A stretch of 64,000 nt of DNA from an uncultured Candidatus Melainabacteria bacterium (GCA_949927415.1 CATLFB010000002.1:372001-436000); one strand, 5' to 3'. Numbered from the stretch's first letter, positions 32,446 to 42,090 are shown. A program made the numbers and translations. The notes: generated by a model from the sequence alone, not told the origin.

Positions 32446-33140
32446 GGTACTACGGTACTACGTACGTAGATGGATTTTCGGTAGGGTGAAAGGAGCGTGA
32501 GCGACTGGAACCCGTAAGAGCAAACAATTCAACGGAGCGCGAGTCGGCAGAGGGTGAAAAGCGTTGCGGATAGCAACGTTTTGGAACCCGTTTAGCGCCG
32601 ACGAGCAAGACAGCGGCTTAAAGCCGTGAGGCTTTAAAAAGCGGAGTGCTTGAATTGTGCGCACCCGAATAATCCAGACACACTGGAACTGTCATAGCGG
32701 AGGCGCTTTTGACATAATTAGGCACGGAAGTGCAGAATTAGGACCGGGCGCTTGGAGCGGTCGGCGTCCTCTGACGATACCACAACACTCCGACGACAAT
32801 CGTCGCATCCCCTCTCCTGGTAGAGGAGAGGGTGGAATTTCAACTTGAGCCCGCTTGTGGCGGCGCGAAAGTTAGGTGCTACGCACGTAGACATACTGGG
32901 AACGGTAATACTGGAATCGCTTTTGGAAGAATTAGGCGTTGGACATTCAGGATTAGGCCGGAGGCGCTGAGAAAGGGCGACGACTTCTGACTATAATTGT
33001 GAAAATGCGACAGTTTAATTTCGTACGTAGACAAATGGGGCTGAATGAGATGAACGTAACTTTTGAAATAATTAGTAATAGATGTCAGAAATTATGAAAA
33101 TGACGCTTTTGAAAGGTCAACATCTTTTATAAATCTAGCC
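32446..33140. repeat. Composite repeat locus 1 (CTACGTACGTAG units and hairpin element)
   Basis: This 757-bp gap has no gene. It starts with GGTACTACGGTACTACGTACG just after the stop of the preceding gene; the palindrome CTACGTACGTAG is at 32458-32469. Then come a ~200-bp segment with inverted repeats (AAGCGTTGC/GCAACGTTTT around 32559-32582; CAATTCAA at 32524 and TTGAATTG at 32650) and degenerate ~140-bp units headed near 32676, 32879 (CTACGCACGTAG) and 33021. Between the first two units is the perfect 9-bp hairpin CCCTCTCCT-GGTAG-AGGAGAGGG (32810-32832). The order unit-hairpin-unit-unit matches locus 2 at 41.7 kb. Confidence 0.75.
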
Positions 33141-33190
33141 TTCCCGCCAACCGCAGTCCGGACGTCAAAGCGCAAAATCTGATTTTGTGC

Positions 33191-33202
33191 TAAAATGTTG
33201 TT
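33191..33202 (+). promoter_or_regulatory. Extended -10 element directly before the mfd start codon
   Basis: TGCTAAAAT (33188-33196) followed by GTTGTT and the GTG start of mfd at 33203. There is no SD. The spacing predicts transcription starting at the start codon. Confidence 0.5.
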
Positions 33203-36200
33203 GTGTTTGATATCGAAAATCTTGATAACGAAAATTATTCACAATTTCAGTACCTCGTCAAAAAAAGGTACTCATTTGCCGTAACCGGCCTGATTACAAT
33301 TCTGCGCCTGTTTTTGCTAAAGCAGGCCGCAAAAATCTCTAATAAAAAAATCCTTTTCATAACTTCAACCGAACAAAATGCTCTAAAATATCAAAACGAT
33401 TTGCGACGTGCGTTCGATATTGAAGCCTCACTTCTGCCATTCCAAAATATTTCGATGTATGAAACTGTTGCCCAAAACGGTTATGAATACTCAGAACAAG
33501 TACGGATTCTGCGCGAAAAACCCCAAATCGTTATTGCGCCGGTTAAAGTTATGCTCGAAAAATTCCCGAATGAGAAGTTTTTCGAAGAAAATATCCTGAA
33601 AATTAGTGTTGGCGATGAAATTGATGTCAAAGAAATCGGTGAAAAGCTTGTAAAACTCGGTTACAAACGCTCGACAATGGTAAGCGATATCGCGGAATTC
33701 TCAATCCGCGGCGACATCATTGACATATATTCGCTGGACAAAAAGCCGGTGAGAATTGAACTTTGGGGCGATGAAGTTGTTGATTTGAGATATTTTGACA
33801 ACGAAACCCAAAAATCAGTTGAAAAAATCAAAGAATTTGAAATTCTTCCTGTGCACAAGTATATTTTAACCGAAGAAAACAAAAAAACTTTCAACCTTTC
33901 GCCTGAACTTTCCGAACAACTGCAGGAAGAAGGCTATTTTGAAGGAATTGATGTTTACCAGAATTATTTCAATCCGGATTTGGTAAGCGTTTTGGACTAT
34001 TTCAAAGATTACCTCATCATAACCGATGAAACCGCCGAAGTTTATTCCCGATTTGAAAGCTTTGACGTCAGTTACGAAAATCAGATTGCAGAAAATTTGA
34101 AACTCGGCCTCCATTATGAATTGAAGGATAAAAACCATGTTTTGTTCGAAGAATTTATTCAAAAATTAGCCGGTTTTGTCAAAATCGGATTTAACAACTT
34201 TCTGGATGAAGAAATGGATGAGGTTGTGGAATTCAATACGCTTCCTTTGAAGAATTTCGAGGCAAATCTGGATGAAATCGCGGAATTTATTAAAAATCCC
34301 TCCTCCGCCTCGGGTGATACGTCACGCTTTCACCCCCTCACCTCTGCCTCTCCTCTTAGTGGCGAGGGGGCGTGCGCCGAATATTCGTCTGCTGCATCGT
34401 CCTACAGTATTGTCATCGCAACCGACTACAAAGAGCGCGTAAAAGAAATTCTAAAAGAGCGCGAAGTCTTTAACCTCATAACTTTTACCGACAGCATAAC
34501 ATCCCACGGCGGAATTCTTGAAGATTTCAAAACAATCATCTTCACGGACCGCGAACTTTTCAACAAACGTTCAAAAGAAGTGACGGCGTCCCGCAAATCC
34601 TACTACAAAGAAAAACCCGAATATATCGAAAACATTAATGATATAAAAGAAGGCGAATACGTTGTCCACAGCATTCACGGCGTCGGAATTTATAAAGGCC
34701 TGAGCCAGCAGGAAATCGACGGGCAAATGAAAGATTACCTGACAATTGAATACGCCTCAGAAGACCGCCTTCACATCCCCGCCGAACAAATCAACCTACT
34801 TGTCAGATACCGGGGCTCTGGCGCAGTAAGACCAAAACTGTCGCGTATGGGCGGCAAAGATTGGGAAAACACAAAAGCTCGCGTTAAAAAAGAAGTCGAA
34901 CAGGTTGCTTATGATTTACTGCGGCTCTATGCAAGACGTAAAATGCAGCAGGGAATAACTTTTTTGCCTGACACAAACTGGCAGGTCGAAATGGAAGAGG
35001 CTTTTGAATACACAGAAACTCCGGACCAGATGAAAGCGATAACGGACGTCAAATCGGATATGGAAAGCGACCGGCCTATGGACAGGCTTATCTGTGGAGA
35101 TGTCGGATTTGGCAAAACCGAAGTTGCAATGCGCGCGATTTTCAAGGCCGTCACGTCCGGAAAACAGGTGGCAGTAATCGTTCCGACAACGATTCTTGCA
35201 CTCCAGCATTTTCAAACCATAAGCGAACGCTTCAAACCGTTTGGGGTAAACGTCGAGCTTTTATCTCGTTTTCGAACCGCAAAAGAACAAAAAGAAACAA
35301 TTAAAAAACTCGCAACAGGAGAATGCGATGTCGTAATCGGCACGCACAGACTTTTGCAGGAAGGAATTGTCTTCAAAGATTTGGGGCTTCTCGTAATTGA
35401 TGAAGAACACAGATTTGGCGTCAAACATAAGGAAAAACTGAAATCTTTCCGCGAAAATATCGACATTATCACAATGTCTGCAACACCAATCCCGCGAACA
35501 CTTTACATGTCGCTTTCTGGCATCAAAGATATGTCAATAATCAACACGCCGCCTAAAAACCGTATGCCGATTAAAACTTACGTTGGCGTTTGGAATGAAA
35601 ACATGGTGAAAAACGCGATTATCCATGAACTTGACCGCGAAGGACAGGTCTTTTACCTTTACAACCGCGTGGAAACCATTGAAGAATTCAAATTCCAGCT
35701 CCAAAAGCTTGTGCCGAACGCCAGAATCGCGGTCGGACACGGACAAATGGATGAAAAAACGCTGGAAAAAGTTATCGTAGACTTTGCAAACCATGAATAC
35801 GATATACTTCTTTCAACAACGATTATCGAAAACGGAATTGACATACCAAACGCCAACACCATGATAATCCATGATGCCGACAGATTCGGGCTTGCACAGC
35901 TTTACCAGCTTCGAGGCCGCGTCGGGCGCTCGCAAAGGCAGGCTTACTGCTATTGTTTCTACAAGCAGAGCAAAGAACTAACAAAAGAGGCTTTCCAGCG
36001 GCTGAAAGCAATAAAAGAATTCACAACCCTCGGCAGCGGTTATCAGATTGCGATGAGGGACGTTGAAATCCGCGGTGTCGGAAATATTCTCGGCACAAAA
36101 CAGCACGGGCACATGATTAATGTGGGATTTGATACATATTGCCAGCTTTTGGAAGAAACAGTTCAGGAACTTCAGGGCGAAACGGTCAACAAAAACAATC

Positions 36201-36679
36201 CGGCGATTGTCGATATTAATGTCACAGCGTTTATTCCGGATATCTGGGTCGGCTCTGCCGAACAAAAAATGATTGAATATAAACGGCTTGCGGATGTTAA
36301 AAATGATGTTGAACTGGATTACATAACAGAAGAGTGGAAAGACCGGTTTGCTAAACCCCCTGAAAGTGTCGAAAATTTAATCAAACTTATCCGCCTGCGA
36401 CTTGCGGCAACTGATGTTGCGATTTCTCTGATTCGCGAAACGCCCGAAAATATCAGAATTTACATGCCGTTTAGAGAGCCTGAATGGAAAATTATCCAAA
36501 AAGGCCTGCCTTCAAATATATTAAAGAAAATAAAATTTACAATTGCCCCAAAGTCGTGCCAGGAGGGGAATTCCATTTTACTTTTGAATAATGCATATAT
36601 GAATTTTAATGAAGTATTTAACATTTTGACGGATTTGTTTTATTATATACATAAAATTAGTCACGAATTTACATATTAA
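33203..36679 (+). CDS. mfd: Transcription-repair coupling factor Mfd
   Basis: 1,158 residues from a GTG (an ATG at 33195 is out of frame). UvrB-homology region at the front, RNA-polymerase-interaction domain (EGEYVVHSIHGVGIYKGLSQ ... YLTIEYASEDRLHIPAEQIN), RecG-like motor with GDVGFGKTEVAMRA, DEEHRFGVKHKE, MSATPIPRTL, and the TRG region (QLRGRVGRS...AYCYCFY). It removes stalled RNA polymerase and recruits UvrA. Odd: residues ~365-400 (NPSSASGDTSRFHPLTSASP, LSGEGACAEYSSAASS) are a Ser/Ala-rich insert encoded by a GC-rich palindromic repeat. Confidence 0.96.
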   Translation: MFDIENLDNENYSQFQYLVKKRYSFAVTGLITILRLFLLKQAAKISNKKILFITSTEQNALKYQNDLRRAFDIEASLLPFQNISMYETVAQNGYEYSEQVRILREKPQIVIAPVKVMLEKFPNEKFFEENILKISVGDEIDVKEIGEKLVKLGYKRSTMVSDIAEFSIRGDIIDIYSLDKKPVRIELWGDEVVDLRYFDNETQKSVEKIKEFEILPVHKYILTEENKKTFNLSPELSEQLQEEGYFEGIDVYQNYFNPDLVSVLDYFKDYLIITDETAEVYSRFESFDVSYENQIAENLKLGLHYELKDKNHVLFEEFIQKLAGFVKIGFNNFLDEEMDEVVEFNTLPLKNFEANLDEIAEFIKNPSSASGDTSRFHPLTSASPLSGEGACAEYSSAASSYSIVIATDYKERVKEILKEREVFNLITFTDSITSHGGILEDFKTIIFTDRELFNKRSKEVTASRKSYYKEKPEYIENINDIKEGEYVVHSIHGVGIYKGLSQQEIDGQMKDYLTIEYASEDRLHIPAEQINLLVRYRGSGAVRPKLSRMGGKDWENTKARVKKEVEQVAYDLLRLYARRKMQQGITFLPDTNWQVEMEEAFEYTETPDQMKAITDVKSDMESDRPMDRLICGDVGFGKTEVAMRAIFKAVTSGKQVAVIVPTTILALQHFQTISERFKPFGVNVELLSRFRTAKEQKETIKKLATGECDVVIGTHRLLQEGIVFKDLGLLVIDEEHRFGVKHKEKLKSFRENIDIITMSATPIPRTLYMSLSGIKDMSIINTPPKNRMPIKTYVGVWNENMVKNAIIHELDREGQVFYLYNRVETIEEFKFQLQKLVPNARIAVGHGQMDEKTLEKVIVDFANHEYDILLSTTIIENGIDIPNANTMIIHDADRFGLAQLYQLRGRVGRSQRQAYCYCFYKQSKELTKEAFQRLKAIKEFTTLGSGYQIAMRDVEIRGVGNILGTKQHGHMINVGFDTYCQLLEETVQELQGETVNKNNPAIVDINVTAFIPDIWVGSAEQKMIEYKRLADVKNDVELDYITEEWKDRFAKPPESVENLIKLIRLRLAATDVAISLIRETPENIRIYMPFREPEWKIIQKGLPSNILKKIKFTIAPKSCQEGNSILLLNNAYMNFNEVFNILTDLFYYIHKISHEFTY
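34295..34402. repeat. Palindromic-element insertion inside mfd
   Basis: A 108-bp in-frame stretch of sharply higher GC than its surroundings containing CCCCCTCACCTCTGCCTCTC followed by CTCTTAGTGGCGAGGGGG. The CCCTCACC...CCTCTCC...GAGGGG order matches the element in cca (minus strand there) without its middle AT-rich hairpin. It adds 36 residues between Mfd domains. Confidence 0.65.
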
Positions 36680-36695
36680 AAGAAAGAGAGACATC

Positions 36696-37865
36696 ATGAA
36701 GGGAAAAAAACTCTTAATCACATTAGCGGCCTCCGCAATTCTTTTCACAGGCTGCGGCTTGAAATCAGGTAATGCGATTATCAAAGTTAACGACCGCAAA
36801 ATTACCCAGGGTCAGTTTGATGAAAAAATGAACAAAGCCATGGACAATTCAATGTTTAAACAAATGGGCGTAGACTTGAATAACGGCAAAAATACATTCA
36901 TCATCAATCTTATGAAAGTCAGAATTATTAATGAATTGGTTGTAAAAGCAATTCTTGAAGATGAAATTGAAAAACGCGGCATAAAAGTTACAAACAAAGA
37001 TACAGAAGAAGCAATCAAAGATATTATTCAGAAAGTTGGCTCAAAAGAACAGCTTGACGCTATTTTGAAACAAAACGGAATTTCAGCGGCTGACTTCAAA
37101 AAAGACGTCGCAGAACAGGTTAAAATCAAAAAACTTGCTGAAACTCTCGGAGAAGTTAATATTTCAGATGCTGAAGCAAGAAAATTCTACAATGATAACA
37201 AAGCACGTTTCAACCACCCTGAACAGGTTAAAGCGTCACACATCCTGATTGCCGCAAACAGAGGCGACCTTGAAGAAATTATCAAAGCCGAAAACGAAGG
37301 CAAAGAACTTTCAGAAGCTGAGTTGAAGGCAAAAGTTGATGAAAAAATCAAAGAAAAACGTGCAAAAGCAGAAGAAATTCTTGCCGAAGTTAAAAAAGAC
37401 ACAACAAAATTTGCCAAAATTGCAAAAGATAAATCAGAAGATCCGGGAACAGCGGTTAACGGCGGCGATTTAGGATTTTTCCCGAGAGGAAAAATGGTTC
37501 CTGAATTTGAAAAAGCCGCATTCGGCCTGAAACCGAATTCAGTATCAGAAATCGTTGAAACACCATACGGCTACCACATTATTTTCGTAACAGACAGAAA
37601 AGAAGCAGGTCAGGAACCGTTTGAAAAAGTTCAAAACGATATCAAAGATTACCTCAAAAACCAGATTCAGGTTGAAAAAGTCGATGAGCTTGTTGAATCT
37701 TTGAAAAAGAACGCAACAATCGAATATGTTGATCCGTCTTACGACCCTGAAAAACTTCAGGAAGAAGTTCAAAAACAATTCAACGCACCTCAGGAACAAG
37801 CGCCTGAACAGCCGAAAGATCAGAAAAAATCTGATAAAAAAGTTAAAAATATCCAGAAAAGATAA
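36696..37865 (+). CDS. PpiC-type peptidyl-prolyl isomerase lipoprotein (PrsA/SurA-like)
   Basis: 389 residues. Lipobox LFTGC20 after a hydrophobic signal. A SurA_N-like helical chaperone region (~25-160) leads to a parvulin domain (KASHILIAANRG ... DKSEDPGTAVNGGDLGFFPR, EKAAFGLKPNSVSEIVETPY, GYHIIFVTDRKEAG). The parvulin part is interrupted by a charged helical stretch (~190-230). The C-terminus is Gln/Lys-rich. It folds exported or outer-membrane proteins. It follows mfd by 16 nt and ends at a strong terminator. Confidence 0.9.
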   Translation: MKGKKLLITLAASAILFTGCGLKSGNAIIKVNDRKITQGQFDEKMNKAMDNSMFKQMGVDLNNGKNTFIINLMKVRIINELVVKAILEDEIEKRGIKVTNKDTEEAIKDIIQKVGSKEQLDAILKQNGISAADFKKDVAEQVKIKKLAETLGEVNISDAEARKFYNDNKARFNHPEQVKASHILIAANRGDLEEIIKAENEGKELSEAELKAKVDEKIKEKRAKAEEILAEVKKDTTKFAKIAKDKSEDPGTAVNGGDLGFFPRGKMVPEFEKAAFGLKPNSVSEIVETPYGYHIIFVTDRKEAGQEPFEKVQNDIKDYLKNQIQVEKVDELVESLKKNATIEYVDPSYDPEKLQEEVQKQFNAPQEQAPEQPKDQKKSDKKVKNIQKR

Positions 37866-37885
37866 TCAAACTTTTTTAAAACCAA

Positions 37886-37913
37886 AAATCCCGTCATCAA
37901 GGCGGGATTTTTT
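37886..37913 (+). terminator. Terminator after the PpiC-type gene
   Basis: AAATCCCG (37886-37893) pairs with CGGGATTT (37903-37910), followed by TTT. It lies 20 nt after the stop. Confidence 0.85.
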
Positions 37914-38083
37914 ATGCGAATTTTGGCAGGCAGAATTTGAAAAACCGTCTCCGCCTTAATTAATCTCCGCTTGAACGATTACGGCCGATTAGTGGCACCG
38001 GCAAGAAAATATTATAAAACTTTATAATTTCTTGCAAATTCATCGGTTATTTTATATATTATAAATTACAGAAGGGGTATGCG

Positions 38084-38797
38084 ATGAGTGATATTCAAAA
38101 AAGAATTCTAATAGTTGACGACGATGACGAAATCCGTGATTTGCTGGAGTTTGACGTATCGCAAAGCGGATATTTTGTAGACACGGCGCGTGACGGCATG
38201 GAAGGGCTGAATAAAGCTTTGAATAACGCTTATGATTTGATTCTGCTGGACGTTATGATGCCCAAGATGAACGGGTTCGACGTGTGCAAAAACATCCGTC
38301 AGGCAAAACTTGCAATCCCGATTCTCATGCTAACTGCCAAAGGCACAATTGATGATAAAACAGAAGGCTTTGACTGCGGCGCGGATGATTATCTTGTGAA
38401 GCCTTTTGATATTCAGGAAGTTCTTTTGAGAATCCGCGTTCTTCTTCGCAGAAACCAGATTGAAGAAACCAACAACCTTTCAAACGAAATCTTAAAAGCC
38501 GGCGATATCGAAATCTTTCCCGAAACTTTGGAATGCGTTGTCGTAAACAAACGCGTCAAACTGACCCCCACGGAATTCGAGATTTTGTACTGCCTGATTC
38601 AGCATTTCAACAATCCAGTGACGCTGGCAACTCTTTTAGATGAAGTCTGGGGTTACGATAGCGGCGAAGATGTCCGTATGCTGAGGGTTCATGTCGGAGG
38701 CTTACGTAATAAAATCGAATCGAATCCGAAAATCCCCAAATATCTTCACACTGTGACAAATGTCGGTTACAAATTAACGCCTTTTGCAGAAGGTTAG
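38084..38797 (+). CDS. OmpR/PhoB-family response regulator
   Basis: 237 residues: receiver domain (DDDDE, phospho-acceptor D56 in LILLDVMMP, T/K in LTAKG and VKPFD) and a winged-helix output (VKLTPTEFEILYCLIQHFNN, DEVWGYDSGEDVRMLRVHVG, GLRNKIE, VTNVGYKL). It is paired with the histidine kinase starting 5 nt downstream. AGAAGGGG precedes the ATG. Confidence 0.93.
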   Translation: MSDIQKRILIVDDDDEIRDLLEFDVSQSGYFVDTARDGMEGLNKALNNAYDLILLDVMMPKMNGFDVCKNIRQAKLAIPILMLTAKGTIDDKTEGFDCGADDYLVKPFDIQEVLLRIRVLLRRNQIEETNNLSNEILKAGDIEIFPETLECVVVNKRVKLTPTEFEILYCLIQHFNNPVTLATLLDEVWGYDSGEDVRMLRVHVGGLRNKIESNPKIPKYLHTVTNVGYKLTPFAEG

Positions 38798-38801
38798 ATT
38801 T

Positions 38802-40499
38802 ATGAGATTTTTCAAATTCAAACGCCTCAAAATAGTCGAACAAATTGCAATAGTTTTCTTTTTTGCAGTTCTGATTCCGATGAGCGTGAGCGGGTTTATC
38901 ATAAATAATGTCAACCAGCAGTCAATGCGCTCGCAGCTTAGAGAATCAGCCGTTCTTATTACAAATATGGTATCAGACGAGATTGATTTTTTCTCGGGCT
39001 CGATTTCGGGAAATCTTGAACAATTAGCGCTTTCTCTAAAATATTTTAAAGACCCCGCAAAACAGGCAAAATATTTGAAAGAAGTTAAATCAAGTATCCG
39101 AAATTGCGAAGATTTGGCCGTCGTATCTCCCGCAGAAGCCGAAAAAATCCACGAACAAAACAAACTCGAAAACAAGGTGACAATCACAGTCGCTCTTGAA
39201 AATGACAAAGTTCTTGTTGCCACATATTCTCTGGTGGAACTTCAGGATGAACTTTTTAACTCTCTTCAAGACGACAGCCGCCAAATTTACGTGCTCACAA
39301 ACGACGGCAAACTTATCGCATCACACAATTTCAAAGACGAAGATTTTCAAAAGACTATTTCACTTCTTCCAAAATCCATGAAAACCAATAAACCCGTGAT
39401 TTTTGGAGATGTCAAAAACCAGCCGCTTGTTTATGTGAAAAAAGACAATCCGAAAATTACGATTATCGTAAACACAACAGAATACGTCACAAACAAAACA
39501 ATTAACAAAAACCGGCTGAAAATAATTCTCTCGATTGCGGCTGCCACATTAATGATTCTTTTTGTCACAGCGCTTTATACATTCCATTTGTATATCAATA
39601 TCCGCCAGCTGTTCAAAGGCATAATCTCACTTTCAAAAGGTAATTACGAACGCCAGATACGACTTCTCGTCACAGCATTCACCCCTCACGAAATGGTTTT
39701 TCTAGCCTTTGAATTCAACCGAATGGCAAGCGAAATCCACAAATCTTACAAACAGCTGAAAAAAAATAATAAAGAACTGAAACAGCTAAACGAATTCCGC
39801 TCAAATCTTATTGATACCGTAAGCCATGAATTGAGAACACCTCTAACAAGCATTCAAGGCTACACAACACGTCTTATGCGAAGCGATATCGTGATTGATG
39901 AAGAAACAAAACAAAAATCTCTCAGAATAATTAAAGAACAATCAGAGCGGCTGAAACGCCTGATTGAAGATCTTCTCACAATTCCGGATATCGAAGGCAT
40001 GAGGCTTCGCACAAACCTTGAAACCGTTTATATGCCCGAAGTCTTTGAGACTGCGAGAATTCTGGTCAAAAACAAAGACAACAAACAAATTATAATCAAT
40101 ATCGCAGAAGATTTTCCAAACGTATCAGGCGACAAAACTCGTCTTGAACAGGTCTTTGTCAACCTGATAGAAAATGCCGTAAAATATGCCAATCCGGATT
40201 CGCAAATTGTCGTTGACACAGCTGTTGTTGATGGCAAAGCCAAATTCTTTGTCAAAAACGAGTGCAACGTGATTGCGCCAAAGCAGTTGAAAAAATTGTT
40301 TGAAAAATTTGTCCGAATGGATGACAATACAACACGCACAACACGCGGCACGGGGCTTGGATTGTTCATTGTAAAAGGGTTAGTTGAAGCGATGAGCGGA
40401 ACTATTGAACTTCATTCTGACACAAAATGCGGATTTTGCGCAGAAGTTACTCTAAACCTTGCAGAAATTCAAGAGGCAGCAAATGCATCGGGCAATTGA
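38802..40499 (+). CDS. Transmembrane sensor histidine kinase
   Basis: 565 residues from the ATG at 38802. First membrane helix ~15-37, extracytoplasmic sensor ~38-235 (Cache-like by length and layout), second helix ~240-265, HAMP, HisKA with DTVSHELRTPLTSIQGYTTR, and HATPase_c (NLIENAVKYA, GTGLGLFIVKGL; the G1 box is weak). It phosphorylates the preceding OmpR-type regulator. The last 17 nt overlap tadA. The ligand is unknown. Confidence 0.92.
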   Translation: MRFFKFKRLKIVEQIAIVFFFAVLIPMSVSGFIINNVNQQSMRSQLRESAVLITNMVSDEIDFFSGSISGNLEQLALSLKYFKDPAKQAKYLKEVKSSIRNCEDLAVVSPAEAEKIHEQNKLENKVTITVALENDKVLVATYSLVELQDELFNSLQDDSRQIYVLTNDGKLIASHNFKDEDFQKTISLLPKSMKTNKPVIFGDVKNQPLVYVKKDNPKITIIVNTTEYVTNKTINKNRLKIILSIAAATLMILFVTALYTFHLYINIRQLFKGIISLSKGNYERQIRLLVTAFTPHEMVFLAFEFNRMASEIHKSYKQLKKNNKELKQLNEFRSNLIDTVSHELRTPLTSIQGYTTRLMRSDIVIDEETKQKSLRIIKEQSERLKRLIEDLLTIPDIEGMRLRTNLETVYMPEVFETARILVKNKDNKQIIINIAEDFPNVSGDKTRLEQVFVNLIENAVKYANPDSQIVVDTAVVDGKAKFFVKNECNVIAPKQLKKLFEKFVRMDDNTTRTTRGTGLGLFIVKGLVEAMSGTIELHSDTKCGFCAEVTLNLAEIQEAANASGN

Positions 40500-40905
40500 T
40501 TATCTTTTGAAAAATGCAGCAGAAGGCGAAATTCCGGTCGGCGCGATTGTCGTAAAAGACGGAGAAATTATCTCTTCAGCCGTCAACCGCAAGGAAGAAA
40601 TGAATGATGTTTCATCTCATGCAGAAATCCTTGCAATCCGCGAAGCGGCCCAAAAACTCAAGCGCTGGCGGCTGGATGATTGCGAAATGTTTGTGACGCT
40701 TGAGCCCTGTCCGATGTGCGCGTGGGCAATTTTGCAATCCAGAATAAAATGCATATATTTCGGCTCTTATGATACTAAATACGGTGCGCTTTCTTCAGCT
40801 ATGGATTTGAGAAAGTTTTCGGATTCAAAACCAAAAGTTTTTGGAGGTATAATGGAAAAAGAGTGCGATGAAATTTTAAGACAATTTTTTGAGAGGATAA
40901 GATGA
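40483..40905 (+). CDS. tadA: tRNA-specific adenosine deaminase
   Basis: 140 residues from the ATG at 40483 (AGAGG 7 nt upstream, overlapping the kinase gene). Zinc/catalytic motifs SSHAEILA and EPCPMCAWAI are intact, and IKCIYFGSYDTKYGA follows. It converts A34 to inosine in tRNA-Arg(ACG). Co-transcribed with the two-component pair and with the next gene, whose ATG overlaps its stop. Confidence 0.94.
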   Translation: MHRAIDYLLKNAAEGEIPVGAIVVKDGEIISSAVNRKEEMNDVSSHAEILAIREAAQKLKRWRLDDCEMFVTLEPCPMCAWAILQSRIKCIYFGSYDTKYGALSSAMDLRKFSDSKPKVFGGIMEKECDEILRQFFERIR

Positions 40906-41690
40906 TTACAAAAACAGAACTTGACGAGTTGGTAAAAAAATACGAGGTGCCTGAATTCATTGCGCCGGATCCGATTAGTATTCCGCATATTTTTTCCACG
41001 AAAAAAGACATTGAAATCGCTGGTTTCATCGCCTCGCTTGTGGCTTACGGGAGCCGGAAAGTTTTTTTAAAAAAGCTTGATGAACTTTTCAAAATCGCAC
41101 AAAATGAGCCGCTGAATTTCATCCTGAATTTTGAGCCTGAAATTTTAGGTGATTTTAATTACCGCTTTGGCAAGCCTGATGATTTTGCAGAAATTTTCAA
41201 AATATTACGTACGCTTTACGAAAAAGATGGCGGGCTTGAAGAGCTTTTCAAATATGGTTATTCTCACTTTGCGGATAGACCGGAGGCGGGTGAAAAGATT
41301 CACTCAAGTGCGCGTGTGCAGAAGATGTTTTCAACCGTGACTGATTATTTCTATTCACGTGCAGACCAAAACGCCGCTCAGGGGTTTTATTTTATGATTC
41401 CGGACCCGCGAAAAGGCGGCGCGATGAAAAGGATGTGTATGTATTTGAGGTGGATGGTGAGAAAGCCGCCGGTTGATTTTGGAATCTGGGATTTTATGCC
41501 GCAGTCGGAGTTGTTGATTCCGCTGGATGTTCATGTTGCCAGAATTTCGCGTGAGATGGGGCTTTTGACAAGAAAGCAAAACGATTTCAAGGCTGTCATT
41601 GAACTAAGCGAAAATCTCAAAAAGTTCGACCCTCAAGACCCCTCTAAATACGATTTTGCCCTCTTCGGCTACGGTGTACTACGTACGTAG
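40902..41690 (+). CDS. TIGR02757/DUF2400 family protein
   Basis: 262 residues. FIASLVAYGSRKVFLKKLDE, GGAMKRMCMYLRWMVRKPPV and the C-terminal DPSKYDFALFGYG fit the TIGR02757 family, whose function is unknown (possibly DNA-repair-like HhH fold). The last codons (GGT GTA CTA CGT ACG TAG) and the stop are supplied by the composite repeat that begins right there, so the repeat inserted at the extreme 3' end of the gene without damaging it. Confidence 0.85.
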   Translation: MITKTELDELVKKYEVPEFIAPDPISIPHIFSTKKDIEIAGFIASLVAYGSRKVFLKKLDELFKIAQNEPLNFILNFEPEILGDFNYRFGKPDDFAEIFKILRTLYEKDGGLEELFKYGYSHFADRPEAGEKIHSSARVQKMFSTVTDYFYSRADQNAAQGFYFMIPDPRKGGAMKRMCMYLRWMVRKPPVDFGIWDFMPQSELLIPLDVHVARISREMGLLTRKQNDFKAVIELSENLKKFDPQDPSKYDFALFGYGVLRT

Positions 41691-42090
41691 ACACATTGGA
41701 TCTGTCATACAGGAGCCGCTTATGAAAGAACCAGTCGGGAAGTCCGGAATTAGGAAAGAGTCGCTAGGAAAGGTCGATGTCTTATTACTATTTCTGAAAA
41801 AGCCGGCGGTAATCGTCGCATCCCCTCTCCTGGTAGAGGAGAGTGCAGAATTTCTTAACGAGCGTCCCGCGAGTTTAGAAATTCGGGTGAGGTACTACGT
41901 GTACTACGTACGTAGACACACTGGGTCAGTCATATAGGAGCCGCTTGTGGAAGAATCAGTCGGAGAATTTCAGGATTAGGACGGCAGCGCTAAGAAAGGT
42001 CAACGTCTGGTGACGATAAATTGTAATGCGACTGTTAATTACTCATGTAGACATATTGAATCTGAATCCGATGAAAGCCGCTTGTTGACA
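41674..42090. repeat. Composite repeat locus 2 (CTACGTACGTAG units and hairpin element)
   Basis: CTACGTACGTAG occurs at 41679-41690 and 41904-41915, heading two ~140-bp units that share GTCATA-AGGAGCCGCTT, CAGTCGG, ATTAGGA and GAAAGGTC; a third partial unit starts near 42045. Between the first two is the hairpin element (41821-41892): CCCTCTCCT...AGGAGAG, then GAATTTCTTAA...TTTAGAAATTC, then GGGTGAGG. A 33-bp stretch (41811-41843) is identical to 32798-32830 in locus 1. No gene in this 454-bp gap. Confidence 0.78.

Noticed and set aside
32458-32848. Short open frames in the composite repeat
   Set aside because: They are read through palindromic repeat DNA, have no SD and no recognisable protein pattern.
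33195-33197. ATG as mfd start
   Set aside because: It is out of frame with the Mfd reading frame; the GTG at 33203 is the first in-frame start.
38084-38797. Calling the OmpR-type regulator RpaA/RpaB
   Set aside because: Cyanobacterial-type assignment would need phylogeny; the sequence only supports OmpR/PhoB family.
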